Below are positions 58,401-64,000 of a stretch of 64,000 nucleotides of DNA, in pieces. The DNA is taken from assembly GCF_965363235.1 (NCBI RefSeq), contig NC_134846.1:74312724-74376723 (forward strand), read 5' to 3'. The notes below the pieces were generated by a model, which had not been told where the DNA came from, searched no databases, and worked only from the letters and a program-made list of their open reading frames with translations. The stretch is from Mytilus galloprovincialis. Its lineage: Eukaryota > Mollusca > Bivalvia > Mytilida > Mytilidae. How positions within the stretch are numbered: position 1 is the first letter of the stretch; every line of letters begins with the position of its first letter. A program made the translations under genes and the position numbers.

Positions 58401-61400
58401 TAACCTTCAAAATTCAATTTTAACTATAGAGATGTTTTGGATATTACCTCTAATGAGTTAAATCTTTTAATTTTCACAGGTATAATTGAGAGTGATGATA
58501 TCCAGTACATTACAACAGAGATAGACAAAGCTATGAACTTCTCCAGAAAAGTACAAATCCTAATTGATTCTGTCAAAAAGAAGTACAGAAATAGATATGT
58601 AAGTTTTGTTTACAGTTTATTAAGGGTTGTCAAAACTCCTTCAGCTATAAAAGCTAATTGGAATTAACTGAAATCATATTTAAATGTTTTCTGTTGTCCA
58701 AAGCTGTTTATAAAAAATACTTGTTAGTTTTATGATGCTAATAAAGATATGTGTATCAAATATTTGAATGCAGGTTCTTATTATTGCCATACTCACACAG
58801 TCGCATTATTCACATTAACAAATTACTGAATTTACAGTAATTGTTTTGTTATAGATTAGGCCGTTAGACTATACAGTATGGATTTTTCTCATTGTTGAAA
58901 GCCATACTGTGGTTTTGAATAACTTATTTTCCGTTCATTTGAACTCTAGTGGACAGTTATTTCATTAGCAATGATACCGCATCATATTTTCATATAGTCA
59001 TTTAAATTATTTTGAAGAATAACTTAGGGGAGATAATTTTAAACAATAACATGTACTCTCTTGTTTATCTTGCTTTTAATTTTAGAACCACCCATATATG
59101 GATGATATCAAGGCATTGCCAGCCCCTGAGTCATTCAAACTTAGAGCTATTATGTCTGGTGGATCTCCAAACTATTCTCACTCAGCAAGATCAGAAAAAC
59201 AGGTACAAATTTTATGATGATTCCTAACTTTTTGTTTCTTATTATTGTTTAACTTAATTTTCATTGTAGAACTTTATTAGTAATTAAGTTGTATAGATAT
59301 AGTAACTGACATTCTTTGGTGATGAAGATCAAGTCTTATCTTTCTACCACATAAGAAATACTAATTTTTCCAAGATTTTGCTGCCTTTTAAATTAGAAAT
59401 ACATGTTACTGTAAACCAACTTATTTTGATGACTTTCACAATTAGAAAAACAAGGTGAATATAAATTGTTGAGATTGTGAAAAATGTGATCTTTCCTTAT
59501 TAGAATACATCAAGTAAATTAGAAAATGGTGAAATTAGATAGACATGAAGTGGACTAAAAAGGGTAAAACACAAAATAAATTTTTAGTGTAAATAAGTTG
59601 GTTTACTGTCATTGAAAGCAGCTATATTTTTATGCCCCACCAATGATAGTAGATGGGGCATTATGTTTTCTGGTCTGTGCCTCCGTTCGTCCGTTCGTTC
59701 GTCGTCCTGCTTCAGGTTAAAGTTTTTGGTCAAGGTAGTTTTTGATGAAGCTGAATTCCAATCAACTTGAAACTTAGTACACTGGTTGCTTATGATATGA
59801 TCTTTCTAATTTTAAAGCCAAATTAGACTTTTGACCCCAATTTCACGGTCCACTGAACATAGAAATGAAAGTGCGAGTTTCAAGTTAAAGTTTTTGGTCA
59901 AGGTAGTTTTTGATGAAGCTGAAGTCCAATCAACTTGAAACTTAGTACACTTGTTGCTTATGATATGATCTTTCTAATTTTAAAGCCAAATTAGACTTTT
60001 GACCCCAATTTCACGGTCCACTGAACATAGAAATGAAAGTGCGAGTTTCAGGTTAAAGTTTTTGGCCAAGGTAGTTTTTGATGAAGTTGAAGACCAAACA
60101 ACTTGAAACTTAGTACACATGTTCCATATGGTATGATCTTTCTAGATTTATTGCAAATTTAGATTTTTTATCCAATTTCACGGTCCATTGGACATGGAAA
60201 TTGATAGTGCGAGTGGGGCATCTGTGTACTTAGGACACATTCTTGTTTATAATATAATTTCATGTGACAATCTTTTAAAATAACTTTATCAACAGGAGAC
60301 AGCAGAAACAGAAGCCAAACGTTCCCTTCATCTACGACGCCCAATGAGTGCTCCAAGGATAAGGGATCAGACCAGATCTGAAGGTAAGGGTAACAGCTAT
60401 AATAATTAGAACATGGAATATAAGAATAAGCCCCTAAAAAGGATTGACTGGTTTTTGGAGGGGAACATTGCTCTCGAGCATCTTATGTGGTTTTATGCTC
60501 CATTTATGGGCATTATGTTTTCTGGTCTGTGTGTCTGTTCCTCCATCTGTGCATCCATTCGTTCGTCCGTCTGTACCGTTTTAGGTTAAAGTTCTTGTTA
60601 AAGTTTTTGGTTGAGGTAGTTTTTGATGAAGTTGAAGTCTGATCAACTTCAAACTTAGTAAACATGTTCCCTATGACTAATTTTAATGCCAAATTAGAGA
60701 TTTTATCCCATTTTCCCAGTCCACTGAACACAGAAAATGATAGTGTGGATGGGGCATTCGTGTACTTCATGTTTTTTGTTGTATGTTAATTTTTCTTTCT
60801 AACTGTAAATTGTGGATATTATTGATTGGTTTTTGAGGTCATTAATAAGGATGCTGAAGCTGCAAAAACTAACATATAAAATAAGTTGAAATTCTGAATC
60901 CATTCATTGAAATATGTGATATGAAACAGATTAAATGCAACTGTAAAATAACCTTGTTCATATCATTCATATATAATAATAGTCTACTATATTGCAATTT
61001 CTTATAAAAATATGTATAATTTATGTTTTTTTTCAGTATTTAAAGAAAGACCCAAATCAGCATCAAAAGATCCAATGAAACATTTGAAATCAAAAAAGAT
61101 AATGACTGGAAGCTTCTTCCTGGATAATAAACAACCTGGTGGGGATGGCACAGGTAAACAATTTAAAATATGTCCTTATTAGGATTGCAATAAAATCATT
61201 TATTTTCCTTATATACATTGTTGAATTGACTTTCTTCATTTAGTTACAGATAAATTTGTCATTTAAAATCCATTAGTTTTGAGACATTTCCAGTAGATTT
61301 GATTGGGTCAAACAATAATTACTTCATGAATTTTGAATTTCTATTGCGTTTATGAATATTCTGTTTAAATATTTTAATGATTTATATCTTTCTGAATAAA

Positions 61401-63558
61401 AGAATGGTGATCATTAATAAAGGACAGTTTGAATAAATAAAAAAAAGAAGGATTGCTAGATATATTTTAAGGTTAGCAATGTTCAAAGAACCAGGACTCA
61501 GATTGGTATCAATCTTGCTTAGTAGAATGATAAGTAAAATGAGGTCATGTTTTATTGATAATGACAATACTATTAGTCTGCCAAGAGTTAATGTTTTATT
61601 TTTATTTGTTTATAGGATCTGTATATAAGAAATATCCTGGAAATAAATCTGTAAGAAAGAACATCAACCGCATTATTATACCAGATATAGAAGATGTTGT
61701 AACTACCAAAGAGGTTAGCATCTTATAGAAAATAGATTGCCATGATTACCTTTGGGCATACCATGGATATCAAAATTGTGTGAATCAAATTATGATAGAT
61801 AAATAATCATCAAAAGGGCACTGTATTGCAAAAAAGTTCAAAGGCATTTCTGATTTGTGTTTTTTTTATAGGCAGAAGGTTGTGGCTAATGGCATTAAGG
61901 ATACAGCACTCTTCTGAATTTAGCTATTTCATCAACTGAGTTCTTTTAACTCAACAAAACAAGTTTTTTGGCAAAATAGTAGTTGTTTTTATCAAATTTA
62001 GTCTTAGAATTTTAAAAGTCCTTTAAAAGTGGGACGAAAGATACCAGAGGGACAGTCAAACTCATAAATCAAAAATAAACTGACAACGCCATGGCTAAAA
62101 ATGAAAAAGACAAGCAGACAAACAGGTGTTTATTTGTTATTTGACTTATAATTGGGACAGTTTGGGCACCTTTGATGTTATCTTGATAAATTAGTGTAAC
62201 TATACAATAAAAAGTTCATAATAAACAAAATAAAGTAGACAATGAAGACAATAAATTTCTAGTGGCTGCAAAGTCTTGGATTTTAATTTCTCTAGTAAAG
62301 AAATTACCTGGTATATGAAAAATGTTAAAATATTTTTATTACATTAATGATTTTGTATATTTCAGTGGATGAGATTGTACAGTTTATCAAGATTGAAGCT
62401 GGACCTGAACAAGCTGATTTCTGGACCTGATTGTAAACATACAGAAGACAATGTCAAGGCTTTACATAAACAAGTTTCAGCGAAGTATGTTTGCATTTCT
62501 GATTTCAAACTACTATAATTTTGATTTTGTGATTGAAACCTTATATATAATACATAATAATTTGTTATAAAATGGTTTCATTGATAATTATCCAGTAGAC
62601 TTCAAGCTAAAATTATTTGAAACAACCAGGAAAACTTGGAAAAACAAAAAAATCTGGGGAAAACCCTTGAAAGTTAACAGGAAGTTTTAAAACAAATTGA
62701 ATTACCTCCCTTGTGCTCAATGATTCCTAAAAATTGGCACCTGTATGTTAAACAGATACTCATGAGCACATTTTGTTGGTGAAAAGAATGATAGAGTTGA
62801 ATCCTGATCTCAATCATGCTTGATGCAAACAGTCTTCATTGTTTTGCAATGCTATTTATCACTGATAATCATGGCAACCCTGTATAATAAAAAAGAACCT
62901 AGATAAACTGATTTTAGTATAATTGACATACATTTTCATACTTTGTTTAGATACTGTGAAATATTCCCAAGTATTAATGTGAAAGGAACAATAAAACATC
63001 TACAGTTATTACCACATGAACTGAAGGAATATGAGGCACAAACAGAGAAAGTATTAAAGAGATATTTAAAGAGATTACAGTGGTTATTAAGTGGTATGTA
63101 AACATAATTTTATATTTTGAATATTACACCAAACCAGGAAAAATTTATCATTTATTCATTGTGTCAAAAAATCTTTTTTTTCTGAAAAATAGTTCTGGGT
63201 CAATATTTGGATAAAACAATTATAAATGGGATTAAAACCAATAAGTTAAAGTCCCATAGACAAATATTTTCTCTCATCTGTTCTTAACATATATCTTCGT
63301 GAACTTGTCAATGAAATGTATATGAATTAACAATTTACAAGGATAAGATAACTGATGTTGCATGGAGAAAATATTTACAGTAAATAATTAAGTTGCTGTT
63401 TTTTTGCTTCCAGGTAGCAGGAGAGTGTTTGGAAATATAGTTCATACAAAGTGTATGATTCTAGTTGATACATCAGGATCTATGGACCCATATATGAATG
63501 AGCTCAAACAAGAACTGGCTTCACTTGTATGGGATCAACTCTACAGGCTTGGTGCTAG
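42805..63558 (+). CDS. VWA3A: VWA3A-like protein with three von Willebrand A-type modules (27 exons, continues past the right edge)
   Basis: Twenty-seven exons join without frame conflict into 1,045 codons: 42805-42881, 46333-46479, 47096-47192, 48025-48152, 48835-48924, 49647-49701, 50023-50124, 50426-50532, 51673-51798, 52304-52412, 52665-52730, 53387-53518, 54262-54400, 54838-54941, 55683-55858, 56340-56459, 56697-56771, 57218-57312, 57940-58185, 58480-58598, 59086-59202, 60296-60383, 61037-61153, 61616-61713, 62366-62484, 62951-63093 and 63414-63558. Residues 26-74 are very acidic. Three modules follow, each with a W-x3-H/Y-S/G-helix KL-x-L segment (W126, W451, W911), a GSRR(I/V)FG motif (195, 540, 998) and a VWA first strand ending in the MIDAS (D213 DMSDA, D558 DMSVS, D1016 DTSGS). 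VWA3A in vertebrates is about 1,180 residues and is expressed in ciliated cells; VWA3B is the alternative. No signal peptide, so intracellular. Confidence 0.85.
42980..43132. mobile_element. CAGTGGCGGATCCAG-ended MITE, second interior type
   Basis: CAGAGGCGGATCCAG at the left and CTGGATCTGCCACTG at the right. The interior (AAAAGGGGGTTCCCAATGCA ... AAAGGGGGTTCCAACCCGTG) differs from the copies near 30 kb and 32 kb, so different elements share the end. It lies about 100 bp after exon 1 of the VWA3A-like gene. Confidence 0.8.
43196..44409. mobile_element. Tigger/pogo-like non-autonomous DNA transposon
   Basis: The ends CAGTAGACTCCGGCCAATCG and (complement of the right end) CAGTAGACTCCACCTAATCG match in 24-bp inverted repeats flanked by TA on both sides (43194-43195 and 44410-44411). 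CAGTA-starting ends with TA duplication fit Tigger/pogo. Sub-terminal repeats AATTAGCCGATA and TTCGATTRTCCGAT occur near both ends. The 1.2-kb interior has no transposase frame. Confidence 0.85.
44848..44991. repeat. Short palindromic element
   Basis: TTTCATATTGGCCCTGTAAC followed by ATGCCTGAGGTATTAA is mirrored by TTAATACATCGGGCATG and TTACAGGGCCAATATGAAA. The arms are about 42 bp around a 60-bp spacer. It lies between the Tigger-like element and the FAM104-like exon 1. Confidence 0.85.
45173..45219 (-). CDS. FAM104-like exon 1
   Basis: 47 coding bases giving MRKDKFSYEIPVSSS and two bases of the next codon, then GTAAGT (45167-45172). TGA directly precedes the ATG in frame. It lies about 1.1 kb upstream (plus-strand sense) of VWA3A-like exon 2. 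Confidence 0.7.
45220..46332. other. VWA3A-like intron 1, upstream region of the FAM104-like gene
   Basis: The minus-strand promoter of the FAM104-like gene should lie here; the sequence just upstream of its ATG (45220-45600) shows no clear TATA or CpG-rich feature. No repeat family recognised. Confidence 0.45.
47096..47192 (+). CDS. VWA3A: VWA3A-like exon 3
   Basis: Acceptor TTATTTCAG; encodes EKEIVWVNPTTKNAKAPHPL and AITNVNQTRDLL; donor GTAAGT at 47193. A Penelope-type tail copy begins only about 10 bp after the exon end. Confidence 0.85.
47203..47540 (-). repeat. Penelope-type tail copy directly after a splice donor
   Basis: AAATTGAGAATGGAAATTGG through GGCCAGAGGCTCCTGACTTG to about GTGAGATCTTAAC; truncated relative to 21160-21790. 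An internal 21-bp duplication (AATATGTCAAAGAGACAACA) is visible. It lies antisense to the VWA3A-like gene. Confidence 0.85.
47541..48024 (+). other. VWA3A-like intron 3, remainder
   Basis: A family B-like trace (GAGGCATATGCAGTGACCTA) lies at about 47580-47660. Nothing else recognised. Confidence 0.5.
48025..53518 (+). CDS. VWA3A: VWA3A-like exons 4-12 (first W-helix segment and first VWA module)
   Basis: Exon 4 gives EEWLKSHSIEYMKLTLKDLV. Exons 6-7 give LQGSRR and IFGNLRAKRLAVVVDMSDAN. Exons 8-12 complete the A-type fold (VYLMSFGTDIDPLWPVSRDV, DIDSVLLISGSVPDQTTEVL, LAEASGGSYHCYTA). The MIDAS is DMSDA, lacking the usual G-S, so metal binding is doubtful. Exons are short (55-132 bases), all bounded by GT-AG. 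Confidence 0.85.
48528..48690 (+). repeat. Interspersed repeat family E
   Basis: GATTGATTGTTGGTGGTTAA, TCTCAGCAGTCAGTTTTTAT, GGATGAAGCTGGAATACCAG, GAGAAAACCACTGACTTCCA and GATTAGAGTCAAACGCACC. Related pieces are at 4945-5045 (reversed) and 13740-13800. Non-coding; sits in VWA3A-like intron 4. Confidence 0.7.
48980..49105 (-). repeat. Reversed family C fragment
   Basis: AAGACAACTCTCCATCCAAG, AAAGTAAACCATTATTGGTC and TTTGGCTCACACCAAACAGC: reverse order of family C. In VWA3A-like intron 5. Confidence 0.8.
50606..50706. repeat. Inverted repeat with 35-bp arms
   Basis: TCGAGTGTAATACGATATTT...CTCGAGACAG (50606-50640) and CTGTCAAGAGTGGATAAATA...CACGAGA (50672-50706) are inverted copies. It lies in VWA3A-like intron 8; about 100 bp further on is a consensus CRE palindrome TGACGTCA (about 50808-50815). 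Confidence 0.8.
51063..51185 (-). repeat. Short Penelope-type tail copy
   Basis: AAAATGGGGAATGTGTCAAA, GAGACAACAACCCAACCAAA, GCCAAAGGCCACCAATGGGT. Only the outermost 120 bp of the tail remain. In VWA3A-like intron 8, antisense to the gene. Confidence 0.85.
53519..54261 (+). other. VWA3A-like intron 12
   Basis: Contains a 92-codon plus-strand open frame (53724-54002; KRWLPTFMVVLYRVLSSSD near its start, then an acidic stretch and QAVSCTCYSVCSRI at the end). Its composition looks protein-like, but I recognise no family, and no splice sites tie it to the gene. It may be an old retrocopy fragment or chance. Confidence 0.4.
54262..59202 (+). CDS. VWA3A: VWA3A-like exons 13-21 (second W-helix segment and second VWA module)
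   Basis: Exon 13-14: IEWIKQHGLKARKLDLYQVL. Exon 15: QFQWHDGSMKNVHVDMTQLF and LATGSRRIFGTVVDK. Exon 16: VVILIDMSVSNVNYLVHIQH. Exons 17-19: FFNVIAFGSKAVAWKP, WILDLQCGGSRNFLSAFKLA, IPEGIYLFTSGVPDQSQDMC and GGRFHWFRETG. This is a complete A-type module. MIDAS is DMSVS; the downstream GGSRN(F) loop is in the place of the second MIDAS loop. Confidence 0.88.
55121..55412 (+). mobile_element. Tandem-unit element, family P3, one unit
   Basis: Begins TATGCCCCACCTACGATAGT AGAGGGGCATTA (can fold, GCCCC/GGGGC), followed by a GTCCGT-type simple stretch, one unit (GGTTAAAGTTTTTGGTCAAG ... TTTCACGGTCCACTGAACAT), and closes GAGTGGGGCATTCGTGTACT. GGGGCAT at the end complements ATGCCCC at the start. In VWA3A-like intron 14. 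Confidence 0.8.
57470..57560 (-). repeat. Reversed family B fragment
   Basis: GATTGCCAATGAGAAAACAT, TCCACAAGAGACCAAATTAC and AATAGGTCACTGTGAGGC. In VWA3A-like intron 18. Confidence 0.75.
58850..58990 (+). repeat. Family B fragment
   Basis: ATAGATTAGGCCGTTAGACT, TCATTGTTGAAAGCCATACT and CTCTAGTGGACAGTTATTTC. In VWA3A-like intron 20, close to the exon 21 acceptor. Confidence 0.7.
59632..60247 (+). mobile_element. Tandem-unit element, family P3, three units
   Basis: Starts ATGCCCCACCAATGATAGTA GATGGGGCATTATG and a TCCGTTCGTCCGTTCGTTCG stretch. Three units of about 168 bp follow (starting near 59711, 59880 and 60048), each with GGTTAAAGTTTTTGG, AACTTAGTACAC and TTTCACGGTCCA. It ends GAGTGGGGCATCTGTGTACT. 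The first two units are nearly identical. It ends about 50 bp before exon 22. Confidence 0.85.
60296..63558 (+). CDS. VWA3A: VWA3A-like exons 22-27 (linker, third W-helix segment, start of third VWA module)
   Basis: Exons 22-24 encode a basic, Ser/Pro-containing linker (RRPMSAPRIRDQTRSE, KERPKSASKDPMKHLKSKK). Exon 25 begins KEWMRLYSLSRLKLDLNKLI. Exon 27 carries LLSGSRRVFGNIVHT and MILVDTSGSMDPYM, a perfect D-x-S-x-S MIDAS. Exon 27 ends with donor GTCAGT at 63559. The rest of the module is beyond the window. Confidence 0.88.
60490..60772 (+). mobile_element. Tandem-unit element, family P3, one unit, diverged
   Basis: TATGCTCCATTTATGGGCAT, a CCATTCGTTCGTCCGTC stretch, one unit (GGTTAAAGTTCTTGTTAAAG ... 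CCAGTCCACTGAACACAG) and GATGGGGCATTCGTGTACTT. In VWA3A-like intron 22. Confidence 0.8.
62035..62125 (+). repeat. Truncated interspersed repeat
   Basis: GGGACGAAAGATACCAGAGG, GACAGTCAAACTCATAAATC and GACAACGCCATGGCTAAAAA. I recall this block as very common in mussel DNA, but only one copy is in the window. In VWA3A-like intron 24. Confidence 0.5.
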
Positions 63559-64000
63559 GTCAGTATAAACATGTATATTAAAAAAAACTGAAGTTTTTAA
63601 TTAAGTTTGTCTCACTCCTTTTGGCAGTTTTGGAGTTGATGCAATTCCCTCAGTTCTTGTTTTTTACTTTGATTTGAAATTTCTTTAATGATTTATGACA
63701 TGTGAACGTTGGTAAACTACTGTTGCCTCTAATTTGTGTTTTATATTTCATAAGTCTAATCTATTCATAAGTCTAATCTATTCATAAGTGACTGGTGATA
63801 TTCAAGTTAGTATGCAGGTAAAACACTTTCCTTACCTTAATTAGATGTATTGATTATTTACCATGGAATTATTTGGATATTTATTTTGAGTAGAAAAGTA
63901 CTAACTTCATATAGATGTATTGAAATTTGTCAGATTTAATCTTATTGAAAAATAAAAATATTATTACTAATGGAATTAAATAATTAAACTAAATCTCTTA
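63559..64000 (+). other. VWA3A-like intron 27, start
   Basis: Non-coding. A 17-bp direct repeat (CATAAGTCTAATCTATT) is present at about 63750-63790. No next exon before the window ends. Confidence 0.6.

Noticed and set aside
1-64000. LTR retroelement, endogenous virus or Polinton copy
   Set aside because: No paired long terminal repeats, gag, capsid, integrase or polymerase B-like stretches were recognised; the only reverse transcriptase is of the Penelope-like type.

Overview
The window is AT-rich, intron-rich animal DNA packed with small transposable elements. The interspersed families and the encoded proteins point to a bivalve mollusc, most likely a marine mussel of the Mytilus type. No organelle, bacterial or viral genes were seen, and no LTR retroelement, Polinton or toxin fossil was found.

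Four host genes are supported by exon structure with matching splice phases. (1) 859-4232, minus strand: the first two coding exons of a neutral ceramidase (ASAH2 type); the rest lies off the left edge. (2) 11031-16853, plus strand: a complete three-exon rhodopsin-family neuropeptide-type GPCR. A tandem duplication of its last splice acceptor may give an alternative C-terminus. (3) 35301-45219, minus strand: a complete four-exon gene for a small 139-residue protein resembling the FAM104/VCF family of VCP/p97 cofactors. (4) 42805 to beyond 63558, plus strand: 27 exons of a large VWA3A-like protein with three von Willebrand A-type modules, continuing off the right edge. Genes 3 and 4 are antisense partners: the first coding exon of the small gene lies inside the first coding intron of the VWA3A-like gene.

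Mobile DNA fills most of the rest. About 21160-26400 is a decayed Penelope-like reverse transcriptase element on the minus strand. It carries two nested terminal-inverted-repeat elements, one with a TTAA duplication (piggyBac-like) and one with long arms built from GTACA/TTATAAC words. Its 3-prime tail recurs four more times. Other elements are a Tigger/pogo-like non-autonomous transposon, several foldback MITEs, a tRNA-derived SINE pair, and several short families whose ends read gttgtctcattggcaatc. Four families unrelated in sequence share one plan: complementary or hairpin ends, a CG-rich simple stretch, and tandem units of about 140-170 bp. A 32-unit, 22-bp minisatellite with an 8-unit higher-order period sits in the long first intron of the small minus-strand gene.

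The genes do not form a pathway. They look like unrelated neighbours: lipid metabolism, neuropeptide signalling, a putative p97 cofactor, and a VWA3 protein of a family associated with ciliated cells. All homology calls come from recognising motifs by eye; no database search was run.
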